In this document: positions 1 to 11,254 of the stretch, in pieces
How the letters are laid out: the number at the start of each line of letters is the position of its first letter
Numbering within the stretch: the stretch's first letter is position 1
Source: Ichthyophis bannanicus
Lineage: Eukaryota > Chordata > Amphibia > Gymnophiona > Ichthyophiidae
Length of the DNA stretch: 64,000 nucleotides
Direction: 5' to 3'
Assembly (NCBI GenBank): GCA_033557465.1
Contig: CM066047.1
Coordinates: forward strand, 9,192,234-9,256,233
Notes under the pieces: model-generated
Seen by the model: the letters and a program-made list of their open reading frames with translations, nothing else
Told to the model about the DNA's origin: nothing
Database searches by the model: none
Program-made: the position numbers and the translations under genes

Positions 1-252
1 CCTTGGAGTTGCAGTTGTACATAGTTTATTTTTCATTTTTGTGTGCTGTTCTTAGCTATGTCATTTGACTGAGGTAAGATGGCACCTTTAGGCGGGAAGG
101 GAACCGGGCATGCGTGCCTGCATTCCCAAAGGCTTTCATAGAAAGCTGGGGAAATGCTCCGCTGGGGCTTCATCGGCGCCGATGACACCCATATGTGAGA
201 ACTGATTCCTGCTGTTCCTGGAGAACACCTGTTACAGGTGAGTAACTACTCT
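1..252 (+). mobile_element. Right end of a DIRS-type retrotransposon (copy D)
   Basis: This stretch matches the last 250 bases of the complete DIRS element that ends at 14708. It contains the right inverted terminal repeat (the block beginning around the AAGATGGCACC motif near base 77) and the terminal extension CACCTGTTACAGGTGAGTAA near 224-244. The rest of the element lies outside the window to the left. It abuts the hAT transposon end at about 253, so it was probably inserted at or very near the hAT terminus, possibly trimming its first bases. Confidence 0.85.
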
Positions 253-601
253 GTCCAACTTCGAACAGGTCGTGATCTACTTTTTCCAGCCAAAAGTGCT
301 GGTGATTTACCACTATGAAAATTAAGTTTCAAATTAGTTTCAAATTAAATTTTAACCCAATAAAGTTGGAGGATTCCCCCCCCCCCCCATTTTTAATGAA
401 CCTTCTGTCATTTACTTGGATGTGATCAACTGTTAAGCAAATTAAGCAAAAACAAAACAGAGAGACGAAGATCCAGTAAGAACTGCGAGGGGAAATGGAA
501 AGTACATTTTTCTTAAAGTTTTATTGAGTAATAACTTTCTTTAACTTTTATTGAGTAATTTGTGTTAAATTTAGGTGGATTATTGATCCAGGCTGATCTT
601 G

Positions 602-965
602 CACAATCTTTAATATTTCGCTCTTGCTCATTAGTGAGACGTCTGAGCCTGCATTTCATCCGCCAGCTTTTTGAAGTTGGGTGAATATTTTGTGAGGGCC
701 AGTCTCAGGGAATCCTGGAGATGTTCATCTGTCATGTTGGAACGTTGTGTACTCTTTGTCATTTTTAGATGGGAAAACGCAGTATCACACAATTGAACCG
801 AAACAGGAGTGTACACTGCATCTCCTCAAGTTGGGAAATTTGTCTCTAGGCACTAGCTTCCAAGACGATTCTTGCTCAGCACGGATCTTGAGAAAAATGT
901 CATTTTTAAGGGTTAATATTTTGTTTTCAAGAGATGGCTTGTTCAATGAGTAATTTTTACTGATA
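602..965 (-). pseudogene. hAT transposase, C-terminal dimerisation region (fragment)
   Basis: Read on the minus strand, this continues the transposase after the L1-type insertion. It matches the conserved hAT C-terminal block: SWKLVPRDKFPNL, then a degraded FGS motif, then a short helix ending in ADEMQAQTSH just before the stop. Frameshifts and a stop after CFGSIV break it. In hAT proteins this region mediates dimerisation and the family resembles the domesticated ZBED and GTF2IRD2-type proteins. It is clearly non-functional. Confidence 0.75.
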
Positions 966-2977
966 GCAGCTGCAGTTTCTTTTTTTTTTTTAAATTTTTT
1001 ATTTACAGATTTTAATAATTACATCAAGCAATATATTACATACTTGAAAGAAAACGGAAAGATGTACTTAGCAAAACAAATTCCAAGTATAGGGTAACAC
1101 CCTTTATACAATAAAGGATAAAGTAAAAATATGTAAGTACATCTATTTCAGACTCATTACAACCTAACCTAGTCAATGTAATCCTTTCGAACAACATAGC
1201 TACTAAAAATCATATTCAACAAGAAATGCATCCTGTAATTATGTAATTTATGTATGTATGTAAAGCCTCCTCTCAAGAAATCAAATGTAAATCTGTAACC
1301 GTTTGCTGTGACTTTCACCCTCCCCGCAATCCTACTGTATGCTTAAATTCTGGTCTGTACAACCGCACTCTTTTCGCTGGAAGTGGCGGGATACAAGTGT
1401 ACACTAAATAAAAATAAATAAATAACACTATAGCCCACAAAAAGACGGGGGGAGAAATAATAACAAAAGGCAATGATGATATATCTAATAATACAGGAAA
1501 CATTTCCCTAAGAAAATCCACCGAGAGACGCTAAACATTTCAGCATTCCTAATGAGTCGATCTAATCAGGTTCCACTGGAATTGCGACCGGTTCCGGAAC
1601 AGCCCTAGCATCCAAAAATGCACGTAACTTGTTCGGCTCATAGAAAATAAATCTAGACGAAGCAGATTTAATCAAACATTTACATGGAAACCTTAACAAA
1701 AAGGAATATCCCAACGAAATTACCTCAGGACGCATGGACATAAACAATTTCCGTTTTCCCTGAGTCACATAAGAAACATCAGGAAAAACCCAAACTTTTT
1801 GGCCAAAAAAAAGCTTATCAGAATTTCTGAAAAAAAACTTTAAAGTCCACTTTTTATCAGGTTCCAATAAGAACCCCACCATAAGAGTTGCCCTCCTCAT
1901 CACCTCCTCATCAGAGGATTCCAGCACTTGGGAGAGATTCAGAACGTCCAAACTTTCCCTCTGAACACCCTCCTCAGTATCAACAACACTAGACGAAGAA
2001 CGTTTCTTTATAGGTAAATAATAATCTTTAGAGGTGGGAGGAAGGGCAGCTTCAGGCATCCCCAAAATCTCCAACAAGTACTTTTTAAATAACTCTATGG
2101 GGGAAACAATTGTAGACACTGGAAAATTAACAAAACGTAAATTTAAACGTTTGGAGAAGTTTTCTAACCTCTCCAACTTTACATGGATAGCAGCGCTGTC
2201 CTTAACAAAAGAATAGCACTGCGAAGAAATATTTGACATTTGTCCAATTAAATTTCCAAGTGTTTGGATAGAGTCCTTACTGGTTTGTTCCTGTTGTTCA
2301 AGTCTCATCCGTGACTCCTGGGCAATTTTCTCCACTATGTTTAACCGATTGGAGACAGAGTGATCCAACGATGTTATCGCAGTCCAAATGGAATCCAAAG
2401 TTACCACAGCTGGTTTCACCAGGGAACTGAAGGCCGCGGATCCTGCAAAGCTCCCCACACTCCCCGGAACAGCAACTCCTGTCACAAAGGACGCCGGGGT
2501 AATCAAAGCTCCAGCCTCTGCGACTGGTGTAATTGCGGTAGTAGCCTCCACAGCTCCAGCGCCAACCAACAGTTCCTGTGAGTTCAGCAACACCCCCGAA
2601 GACGACTGTAAGGCAGCTACCCCCTTAGGATTCTGAGATAGCCGGTGTGCTGAATCAGCAAGCAGCAAAGAAGGCTCATCTGGAGGAGTGCACTGCTCAG
2701 GGCTCAGACTCGCGTCTGACGTCGAAAAGACTGCCTTCTGGTCAGCTCCGAATAACTCCCCAGCAGAATGTTGTGATGTGCCGATGGAGACGAAGTTGGT
2801 TATGGGCAGTTGTTTAGGGGGAAGCTTCTCCAGGGTAAGTAGCTTTCCCTTTCCTCTTTCCCATTTTTAAAAAAGGAAAAAAGAAACATAGAATCCAAGG
2901 ACCAACGTTCCACACCACCCGCACACTGCCGGAGCACGTCTTCACTCGGTGGCCATTTTCGCAGCTGCGGTTTCTTT
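966..2977 (-). mobile_element. L1-type element carrying only ORF1 (HAL1-like), with target duplications
   Basis: The insert occupies about 983-2960 and is flanked by a 17-base target duplication, GCAGCTGCAGTTTCTTT at 966-982 and the same with one change (A to G) at 2961-2977. The minus-strand 3' end is a T-run on the plus strand at about 983-990, that is a poly(A) tail, typical of L1 retrotransposition. Between a short 5' UTR and a roughly 580-base 3' UTR lies one ORF only; no endonuclease or reverse transcriptase is present. This matches the layout of mammalian HAL1 (half-L1) elements. A 5' truncation is unlikely because the ORF1 start and upstream sequence are retained. Confidence 0.75.
1562..2864 (-). 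CDS. L1-type ORF1 protein, near intact
   Basis: The minus-strand frame is uninterrupted from about 2850 to the stop at 1562, giving some 430 residues. The N-terminal third is low-complexity (Ala/Val/Thr-rich), followed by a probable coiled coil around NRLNIVEKIAQESRMRLEQQ and then an L1 ORF1-like RNA-binding region starting at ENFSKRLNLRFVNFP, with FFGQKVWVFPDVS and a C-terminal block. L1 ORF1 proteins are trimeric RNA chaperones that coat LINE RNA. The only ATG fitting the N-terminus is at 2864-2862, reading MGKRKGK, and it is one base out of frame with the rest because of a single-base difference in a purine run near 2845. No downstream ATG lies near the N-terminus. The family assignment rests on motif shape, not on a database match. 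Confidence 0.7.
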
Positions 2978-4437
2978 AATCCACATCTACTTTGAATGGG
3001 TATGACAAGTACTCCACAACTGTTCCAATTTTTTGGAAGTCACAAAATCTATTTTCGAATTCCTGGATAACAGAACAGATTTCCGTCACATACTTCTCAT
3101 TCTGAAAAACACAATTTGGATATTGTCCCAGATGGTCCTGCGCATTAGGAAAATGATCAAAAGTGTTGTTTGCAAGGTCAGTCATTAGCTCAAATTTGCT
3201 CTTGTAGGATGAAACTGGACTCATCTCACCAATGCATTTGTTTTTACCTTGTAGTTCTAGGTTCATATCACTTAGTTTGCCTGTAAAGTCAGCGAGAAAT
3301 GCCAGATCACATAACCACTCCTCATCTTCCAACTCTGCTTGGTCATCTCCCCTCTCCTTCAAAAAACATCTTATTTCATTGAGCAAATCACGAAATCTTT
3401 GCAGAAATTTGTGCCTACTTAGCCACCTTACATCTGTGTGCAAAATGATTTCTGCTGCACCTTCATCAAGAGTAAAATTGAAAAGCAGTCTTTGAAGTGA
3501 TCTTCCACGAACTGAATTTACAATTTTGAAAGTGATGTCCATGACAGTCTTTGTATTGTCTCTTGCTTGCCAATACTTGCTGGTGAATGATGCAGTGGTA
3601 AAAAAGGAAATCTGGGAAGTCGTCATGTTGTCTACAGAGGGCTATGAAACAGTTAACCTCACCTGTCATTGCTGTTGCTTCATCAGTAGTGATGGAAACA
3701 AGTCTATGCAATGGAAGATTACACTTTGTCACAAAAGAATGGAAAGAACTGAATATTTCCTGACCGGTAGTTCTCCCTTTTAAAGAAACCATTCCAAGTA
3801 GTTCTTCTTTAACACTGAATTCTTCAAAAACCATCCAGATAAAGACTAGTAACTGGACTATGTCTCTTATGTCTGTAGATTTATCCTGTTGGAGTGAGAA
3901 AGCAACACAATTTGAAACATCCTCCAACAATTGTTCAGTTGTGTCTCCACACATCTTTTCTATTCACCGCACAACGGTGTTTCTTGACAATTGTACATCT
4001 TGAATAGCAGCTATATGATCTCTTTCTTATTTTTAAATCCTTCAAAAAGATTGTCACCTGCTTCAAGAAAACAGTCTTTTACAAATTCCCTTTCAGTGAA
4101 AGATTTGCATTTCTTTGCGATCAAGTTGCTGACCTTGAAGGATGCTATGGTTGCATTGACCGAATGTGACCTTGGCTTCGCCATCAACAGTTACTGAGTA
4201 GCCAATTTCGATTTAAGTTCTTTGAGCTTCAGTTTACGAATTTCACTTTTGGGTGGAAAATCAGCATCAAACCTATTGCTATGCAGAGCCTTATAATGAC
4301 ATTCCAGATTACCATTTTTGGGCAAGGATACTGGGGCGTTACAAATTAAACAACAACACTTTCACCATGATGAAGAAGTAGTCCATTTCCCATTCATCAT
4401 GAAAGTGGTAGGTTTTGCTCTTCTTTGGAACACTCAT
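2976..4437 (-). pseudogene. hAT transposase, zinc finger and catalytic core (fragmented)
   Basis: From the 5' end on the minus strand: MSVPKKSKTYHFHDEWE at about 4437 begins a BED-type zinc finger, broken by a frameshift near 4345. The core follows with TTDEATAMTG (hAT first catalytic Asp region, normally TDG), the C-x2-H signature in FYHCIIHQQVLASK, and the tryptophan block DVRWLSRHKFLQRF. Several frameshifts separate the pieces, for example between the overlapping frames at 3466-3626. The protein would act in the nucleus as a cut-and-paste transposase; this copy is dead. The Gly to Glu change next to the catalytic Asp may be decay. Confidence 0.8.
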
Positions 4438-5389
4438 CTTCGTTATATTGGGGTAGCTGGATGTAAGAAGGCCAAATCTGCTAAGTTAGTATAAACACTG
4501 GCTGAATCTGGTCCAAAACTGTCACTGTCCCAGAGTATTTAAAGATCAACAGGAACTGAAGACCTCTGGATGATATGCAATACAAGGACTGGAGATGCCA
4601 AAACCACACATGCAATTCTAAAAGTAAAAAGAAGAATTGATCATACTGGCACCAGTAATCAAATACCACCAAACAATCATCAAAAAAACTCAAACATCTG
4701 TCCAGCAAACCCGATAAAATCAAATACCACCAAACAAATTCACGCGGTTTAATAAATTCTGCACACAGTGTAGAATCAACGCAAAGACTAGGCGAAATAA
4801 AATTGCAAAGGCAACCAATTCGAAGGCAAGGCATAGGCAAGTTAGAACAAAATTGGAAAAGCCCGCCAAAATCACCAAATTCTTGACACTTCGTTGTAAC
4901 TGCCCGAAAATGTTTACTGAAAGCGAACTATAAAGCGACCAACGACCAGCACACAACAAAACTAATATACGGTAAGTGTATTCAGATAAAGCCCAGGCGA
5001 ATGGATATAGCCCAGTATATAACACACCTCTAAGGGGTGTTGGGGCAGGGGCAGGAATGGGTGATTCTGAGAGGCAGGAGACCAGGTATGATGCCGGGCC
5101 TGTGGCATCTCATCATGGGGTGTGGGCAGCGGCCTCCTGGGGTACCCACAAACTATTGGCACGAAAACAATAAGTGCCCCTAATACACCCTTAGGCAAGA
5201 TTCCCGCAGGCAGGGAAAAAAGACAGGCAAAGGATCAGCAGTGGCGGCAAGCCCTCGGCAGATGACCTGCCGGCACAAGCTCTCTCCTAGCGATGGGGCG
5301 AGCTGCTGGAGAGATGGAGCCAAGTGGGGCTAGGGATCTACCTTTGACCCCTCCGCGATCTACCTGTTGGACATGTCTGCACTAGATCA
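4438..5389. other. Non-coding 5' part of the hAT transposon
   Basis: No coding segment is recognisable. The segment lies between the start of the transposase frame and the right terminal repeat. Its last 120 bases carry the reverse complement of the motifs seen at the left end (GATCTAC, ACCTGTTGGACA). Open frames here are short and show no family resemblance. Confidence 0.45.
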
Positions 5390-6305
5390 ACCAACTCATC
5401 TTTGTCTACCTGTTGATTCACACCTTCAAAAAAAACATAACAGATTAGTAAGACAAGACCTTCATTGGCTAAATCCATGTTGGCTTTCTCCCATTAAAGC
5501 ATAACTATCTGTATATGTTCAGTAATTTTGTGTTTTATAATGGTTTCTACCACTTTGCCTGGTACCGACGTCGGGCTCACCGGTCTGCAGTTTCCTGGAT
5601 CACCCCTAGAACCCCTTTTAAAAATTGGTGTTACATTGGCCATTCACCAATCTTCAGGTACTGCAGATAATTTTAATGATAGTTCACAGATTAATAGTAG
5701 GTCTGTAATCTCATGTTTCAGTTCTTTCAAGACCTTCTGATGTATACCATCCGATCCAGGTGAATTGCTACTCTTCAGTTTATCAAATAGTTGTAATACA
5801 TCTTCCCGGTTTACTGATATTTATTTCTTTCAATTCTTTCAATGCATCACCTTTAAATACCATTTCAGGCATGGGTAACTTCTCTACATTTTCCTCAGTA
5901 AAGACTGAAACACAGAATTCATTCAGTCTCTCCACTATGGACTTGTCCCCTCTTAGTGCCCCCTTTACCCCTTTTTTTTTCAAATTCTGTCTTTTCCTGC
6001 CTTATCAATGTTTTATATCTAACTGGCCAGTGCTTATGTTGTTTCCCGTGTTCGTCATTTGGCTCCTTTTTCCATTTCCTGAAAGATGCTTTGTTGGCTA
6101 CAACAGCTTTTCTGACCTCACCTTTAAACCATGTTGGCAGTTTTTTGGCCTTCTTTCCACTTTTCTTAAAGTGTGGAATACATCTGGTCTGGGCTTTCAA
6201 GATAGTATTTTTAAACAATAACCATGCTTGATGTAAATCTTTTACCTTTGCAGCTGCTCCTTTTATATTTTCTTAACTATTTTCCTCATTTTATCATAGT
6301 CTCCC
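5390..6305 (-). pseudogene. CR1-A LINE, RT segment left of the DIRS A insertion
   Basis: The minus strand matches the RT region of the full-length CR1 at 27058-31740. It runs from the post-endonuclease linker (FKGEVRKAVVANKASFRKWK) through the RT fingers to the block reading VDK.E just before 5390. It then stops where the hAT transposon begins, so the rest of the RT should lie left of the window. Multiple stops and frameshifts are present. The other half of the same element resumes at 17632. Confidence 0.85.
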
Positions 6306-6705
6306 ATCTCCAGGAACAAGCAGGAATGTAGTCTTCACATATGGGTGATGTCTGTACCGACGGAGCCCGCGCGGGAACACTCCTCAGCGTCCAATAGGAA
6401 AGCTTTTGGGAGCATCCCACTGCACCTGCGTAGCTGCCTTCCCGTCTTTCCAGCTCTTCCTCCTCAGTTCTTCGTTTTCCGCGGAGCCGACAAGAAGCAA
6501 TTCCTGTCACCACAGAAAATTTGACTTTTTCTTTTTCTTTTTTTTGTGGTCACGTCTGCCTTCCTGTCGACACTGGTACTGACCCTGTTGGTGCTCACTT
6601 TCTTTCTTTCTGTAAAACCCCCCCCAAAACAACCTTTTCTGAGGGGAAAATCCCTTCCATCAGGGCGCATTGACGCCATCTTAGGCTTAAGCCTTGTTTT
6701 CCAAA

Positions 6706-8526
6706 ATGGACAAACCAGCTAGTGGTTTTAGAAAGTGTTTCAAATGTGGCAGTTCAATTTCAGCCACAGTCACCCATGACTGGTGTCTAAAATGTTTGGG
6801 ACCGGATTATCAACTGACTGACTGTCCTCTCTGTAGGAAGATGACAAAGGAAGGCCTGCAGAACAGAGTTGCGAAACTCTGCACCCTCTTTGCCACTGAT
6901 GCATGTCCATAGCATCATCATCATTGAGAGCTTCATCTTCTTCCCAGGGATCTCAGGTATCGAAACTCAGGTCTTCCTCGAGGACTAGCCGGCCCTCCAA
7001 GGGTAGATCTCCTTCTAAGCATGGAGATGCTCTAGATGTTGCCCTAGAGGGAGATGCACCGGCCAAATAACCCCAGCGGGGAGTCCTTGCCTCCAAAGCA
7101 TTAGTGGGGGGTCCCAAGATGCTCCCGAGGCCTCGACCTCGATCTCCAGAGAGCTCTTGATGCCATGCTCGGGGATCGTGGCCTGCAACTCAGGTACTGA
7201 TACCCAGGCATTGGCAGGTTCCATGGATCAATGTATCCTGGCTATTAAGGGGAGCTTAGCGGCCTTGCTAGCAGCTTCCATACCGTTAAAGCCTCTACAG
7301 TCGATTCCCTAGCCATCGGTACTGACATCGACATTTTTGCCGCTTACCACGCTACCACCTATGCCGTCCCTCGAGTCCGTCTCCGGTACTGAGGTTCTGG
7401 CACTGAAGCTTTCCAATGCCGGTTTCGAGCAGTACAGAGAATGGGCAGAGCATGAGCACCCGGCCTGTCTATACTTCACGTTTTCGGATAACGAATCAAC
7501 CGCTACAAGGGAAATGAGAATTCTGCCAGAGGATCCATCTCCATCCCCACAATGTCACATGTCCCCTCCAAAGGGATATGTCTTTTCAAGAATTTATCCG
7601 CAATGTTGCTCGGGGCCTCTCCATCATGGTGACTTTGGAGAAGGAGCCTAGGGCCGAGGAGCTTGAAATTCTTCAATACCCTGCAGCCCCAAAGGAAGCT
7701 GCTACTCTTCCTATTCATCAAAAACTTCATGACCTTATGCTTCGAATGTGGGAGACACCCTTAACCATTTCTCCACATACTCGAAAGCTCGATACTATGT
7801 ACCGGGTATCGGAGTGCCCCGGCTTCCAGAAGACGCAATTACCACACCATTCCATGGTGGTGGAATCGGCAATGCGTCGAATTAAAGTGCCAAAATGCAT
7901 TCCTCGAACCCTCAAGAAAGGGAATTGAGAACCCTCGATGCTTTTGGTTGTCAATGTTTTCAGGCCTCTGTTATTAGCCAGAATCAGTTCCTACATACTC
8001 TACATCGATATGTTTATTAGAGGTGGCTGAAGGATTTGCAGTTGATGACTCCTCTCCTCCCTGACGATAAGAGAGCTGATTATCTCACCTTGGTGAAGCA
8101 TTCCCAAAATGTTTCCAAATTGGTTAACAGGGCAACCTTCGACTGTTTTGAATGCATCAGCAGAACTTCAGCTATTTGCATTGGTTCACGCAGTATCGCT
8201 TGGCTCCAAGATTCTGATTTTGAACAGTGGGTTCAAGATAGCTGGGTAATATACCTTGCACAGGTGAAAACCTTTTTGGCAAAGACTGGCAGGATAAGGC
8301 GTCTCAATTAGAGTCTGAGAACATCACTCTAAATAGACTTTCTAGATCAACTGCCAACCCAGCTAAGAAGAAGATAACAAAGAAACCCTTCTTCAATAAG
8401 AAATATTATAACCCTGCAGTACACTGTCCCATCCATGCTCCTCAAAAAGAGCAACAACAACCAAAACAACAAAGAAAGGCTCCGACTCAGCAGGCTCAGC
8501 AGACCCAACCTCCTCAGGGTCTTTGA
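6706..8526 (+). pseudogene. DIRS A gag-like ORF1, decayed
   Basis: The ATG at 6706 opens MDKPASGFRKCFKCGSS, equivalent to the copy B gag start at 9332. The cysteine cluster C-x2-C, C-x2-C, C-x2-C is still visible. A serine-rich linker with many frameshifts follows, then the conserved C-terminal half (HKL..MLRMWETP, YRVSECPGFQKTQLPHHSM and EQWVQDSWV). The frame ends at a GLx-TGA corresponding to the GGGF stop of copy B. The likely role in an intact copy is RNA or particle binding; here it is broken. Confidence 0.8.
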
Positions 8527-8930
8527 CTCCTTTCTGGAGAACATAGCCATCCTGCCTCTGGAGATTCCAGATTCAGTAGGCATTCCAGGCAGATTGTCAC
8601 TTTGTCCACAGATGGCATATTATAACATCAGAACACTGGACTCTCTCCATAGTAAGGGAAGGGTACATACTTCACTTCCGAAGTCTACTCCCCAGTCTCC
8701 TCCAAGAGAGTTCAGTTCTCAAACCCCTCTCACCACTCTGTTAGTACAGAAGGTTACCTCCCTTCTCTCACAGGGTGCAATAGAGGAAGTGCCACTCTCC
8801 CAGCAAGGTCTGGGCTTCTATTCTCATTAATTCCTCATTCCAAAGAAGACAGAGGGATACAGGCCCATCTTGGACCTCAGAAAACTGAACAAGTATCTAC
8901 TCCGGGAGAAATTCAAGATGATCTCCCTAG
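8527..8930 (+). pseudogene. DIRS A RT N-terminus, left of the copy B insertion
   Basis: In pieces this encodes the RT lead-in: TLSIVREGY, then VTSLLSQGAIEEVPL, then a broken GLGFYSH, PKKTEGYRPILDLRKLNKYLLREKFKMIS. It stops exactly where copy B begins at 8931. The matching continuation is at 14709. A stop follows the GFYSH block and several frame changes are present. Confidence 0.85.
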
Positions 8931-9092
8931 TTCTCCAGGACCAAGCAGGAAGTCAGTCCTCACATATGGGTGACGTCGGCGCCGACGGAGCCCTCGCGGA
9001 GCAATTTTCCCCAGCTTTCAAAGAAAGCCTTTGGGAATTGCAGCGCGCATGCGCGGTCGCCTTCCCGCCCAAGGGTGCCATCTTAGCCAGTC
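8931..9092 (+). repeat. DIRS B left inverted terminal repeat
   Basis: These 162 bases are, with few changes, the reverse complement of 14522-14681. The repeat includes the GGCGCCGAC block near 8978 and GCGCATGCGCGG near 9047. It probably carries the element promoter, since the gag frame follows about 240 bases downstream, but no experimentally known site can be named. Confidence 0.9.
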
Positions 9093-9331
9093 TTCTTTTT
9101 TCCGCGGAGCCCTACAGACGTACCCGTCGTGTCCCCGCAAAAAAGTTGATTTTCGTGAGTTTTTACTCGTTTTTCAATTCGGTTCGACGCCGGTCGTTTT
9201 CCTGCCCGGACTCGCGACGCCGTTGCGAGTCCTTCCCTTATTTTTCGGTTTTTCTGATTTTAGTCAGTTTCATTTTCGATTTTTCCCTGGCAGCCCGGTC
9301 CTTTGACCTTGCAGGGGCCCTTTTTCCCCCG

Positions 9332-11254
9332 ATGGCTGCCAGTGGTTTCAAGCGGTGTGGTCAGTGTGACAGGAATATGTCACTCACTGACACACACGAT
9401 AATTGCCTCCGCTGCCTGGGCCCGGATCATGAAGAAATGATCTGTGGAGCCTGTGGCAAAATATCCTCCAAAGCGTTGAGGAGTCGGCGGCATCAGCGGG
9501 ATAGGATCTTCGCTGACCCCAGCCGTACCTGGACCTCGTCGGAAGCCTCAGCGTCCAGAGGCTCCAGCTCTGAACATCGCCGCAGCTCCTCCGACAGGGG
9601 TTCTCCCTCCGGAGACCATCGACGGAAGACAAAACCCGCGAGGGCGGCGTCGGTGGACGCTCCTGGCTCCGCGAGGGCCAGGTCGCATAGCCCCGACGGC
9701 CGTCCCGGGTCTTTGGAGAAGGAGCACCTCTCGAAGCGACCTCGCCTGGAGTCGGAGTTGCCTGCTCGGGTAAGTCCTGTGGTCCTCCTGGACTCGCCTC
9801 CGAGATGTCTGACGTCGGGCCCGACGCCGTCGGGGCCCGAGTCGGGGACTGCTGGGTCACCTGAGGTCGGACTCAGGTTGACGGCCTTGGAGAGCAGATT
9901 GTCTGCCTTCATGGACCAGCAGCGGGCACTGATCGCTAGCCTCGCTGGCGCCGCTGCCCCGACCGCCGGGACGTCGACGTCTAAGTCGACCCCGGAGACC
10001 GAGCCGATCCTCGAGTCCATGCGAACTCGAGTCGATCCTCGGTCGAGGTCACCCTCGGCCTCCCGTTCGGGACCGAGGTCGTCGCCGCCGACTCCCTTGG
10101 CGTCGGGGCGGCCAACGCCTCCGCCTGCCCGAGCCGACCCCACTGATTCCTCCTCGGAGTCGGTCTGGGAGTCTGAAGAGGAGGAGTCACCTGATTCCTT
10201 TCGGACTCGGTGTGTCCCCTCGGACTCACCTGAGTCCGAACCTCGGAAACAGTCCCCTCCGGAGGATGCCCGGTTCTTGGACTTCGTCAGGGATATGGCC
10301 AAGGCTTTGGCCTTCCCGGCGGATCCCGAGGAGGAGCCTCGAGCTGAAGAGCTCGACGCCCTCCAGTACGACTCTCCCGCCCGGGAGCACTTTACTGTAC
10401 CGGTGCCTCCCATGCTGGAACGACTACTCTTCCGCATGTGGGAGAGTCCGGCCTCGTCGCCGGTATTGAGCAAGCGGGTCGATTCCATCTATCGAGTCCG
10501 CAAGAGTCCTGGCTTCCAAAAAGCACAGCTACCACACCATTCCATGGTAGTGGAATCGGCCATGCATCGGCTGAAGAGCCAAAAAATGCACTCCTCGGTG
10601 CCCCCTGGCAGGGAGGCCCGTAACCTGGATGGCCTTGGTAAGAAGTGTTTCCAGGGCTCTATGCTGGCTTGTCGTGTCCAGACCTACCAGCTATACATGG
10701 GCATGTATCTCCGAGACCTGGCTAAAGAGCTAGCCGGATTCTCTGCTGGACTGTCCGAGGAACCTTTGCGGAGGTTCCTGGCCTTAACATCTGGTATTCG
10801 GGAATGCTCCAAATTCATGTCCCGAGCAGCCTATGATGGCTTTGAAGCATCGGCTCGTGTGGCCGCTGCCGGCATCGGTGCCCGCCGACAGGCTTGGCTT
10901 CAGTCGTCTGACCTTGAGCCTTGGGTGCAGGACAAGTTGGTCGATGTCCCCTGCAGAGGTGAAAACCTCTTTGGCAAGCCCATGGCTGAAAAGGCTGCAC
11001 AAATCGAGACGGAGACTCTCACCAGGACCAGGCTTTCCAGGAAGACCTCCGCCCCTTCCCAGAAAAAGAAGGGCTCGGGAAAAAAGTCCTTTTACCCGAG
11101 AAAGACGGCTGCCTACAAACACTACCCCCATTATCAGGCCCCTCCAGCTCCCCAACAGGGTCAGCAGGCCAAGGGACGGGGTAACGGGTCCCGTAGGCAG
11201 CAAGCCCCCAAGCCTGCACCACCAGCCCCTGCTCAGCAGGGTGGGGGTTTTTGA
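9332..11254 (+). CDS. DIRS B ORF1, gag-like protein (640 aa)
   Basis: The ATG at 9332 starts MAASGFKRCGQCDRNMS; the longer open frame upstream runs through the terminal repeat and is not needed. Residues about 8-46 hold a Cys/His cluster (CGQC, CLRCLGPDH, CGAC) that probably binds zinc. The middle, residues about 60-350, is Ser, Arg and Pro rich and probably disordered. The C-terminal half has conserved blocks also seen in copies A and C (LLFRMWESP, SPGFQKAQLPHHSMVVESAMHRL, DLEPWVQDKLVDVPCRGENLFGKPM). The tail is basic (KKGSGKKSFYPRKT). It is taken as the structural or RNA-binding protein from its position before RT. No stop or frameshift is seen over 640 codons. It ends GGGF-TGA, overlapped by the RT frame. 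Confidence 0.85.
   Translation: MAASGFKRCGQCDRNMSLTDTHDNCLRCLGPDHEEMICGACGKISSKALRSRRHQRDRIFADPSRTWTSSEASASRGSSSEHRRSSSDRGSPSGDHRRKTKPARAASVDAPGSARARSHSPDGRPGSLEKEHLSKRPRLESELPARVSPVVLLDSPPRCLTSGPTPSGPESGTAGSPEVGLRLTALESRLSAFMDQQRALIASLAGAAAPTAGTSTSKSTPETEPILESMRTRVDPRSRSPSASRSGPRSSPPTPLASGRPTPPPARADPTDSSSESVWESEEEESPDSFRTRCVPSDSPESEPRKQSPPEDARFLDFVRDMAKALAFPADPEEEPRAEELDALQYDSPAREHFTVPVPPMLERLLFRMWESPASSPVLSKRVDSIYRVRKSPGFQKAQLPHHSMVVESAMHRLKSQKMHSSVPPGREARNLDGLGKKCFQGSMLACRVQTYQLYMGMYLRDLAKELAGFSAGLSEEPLRRFLALTSGIRECSKFMSRAAYDGFEASARVAAAGIGARRQAWLQSSDLEPWVQDKLVDVPCRGENLFGKPMAEKAAQIETETLTRTRLSRKTSAPSQKKKGSGKKSFYPRKTAAYKHYPHYQAPPAPQQGQQAKGRGNGSRRQQAPKPAPPAPAQQGGGF

Larger units (their letters stand above)
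253..5389 (-). mobile_element. hAT-superfamily DNA transposon, decayed, minus strand
   Basis: The two ends are inverted and similar: a TGTCCAAC block followed by AACAGGT and GATCTAC motifs at the left edge, and the same motifs in reverse complement ending near 5389. Between them, on the minus strand, are a BED-type zinc finger, the hAT catalytic core and the C-terminal dimerisation block. The right end interrupts a CR1 LINE (CR1-A) in mid RT domain, so the transposon landed in that LINE. The left end touches DIRS copy D, so the 8-base target duplication expected for hAT cannot be checked. An L1-type ORF1-only element splits it at 983-2960. Confidence 0.7.

Noticed and set aside
4481..5198. 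Minus-strand hydrophobic frames (119, 101 and 78 codons)
   Set aside because: They overlap each other, show no family features and lie in the non-coding part of the hAT element.
8870..9331. Upstream extension of the DIRS B gag frame
   Set aside because: It crosses the insertion boundary and the inverted terminal repeat; the ATG at 9332 matches the start in copies A and C.
9384..10488. Long minus-strand open frames of 158 and 331 codons opposite DIRS gag
   Set aside because: They are shadows of the GC-rich, Ser/Arg/Pro-rich gag frame on the plus strand and show no domain.
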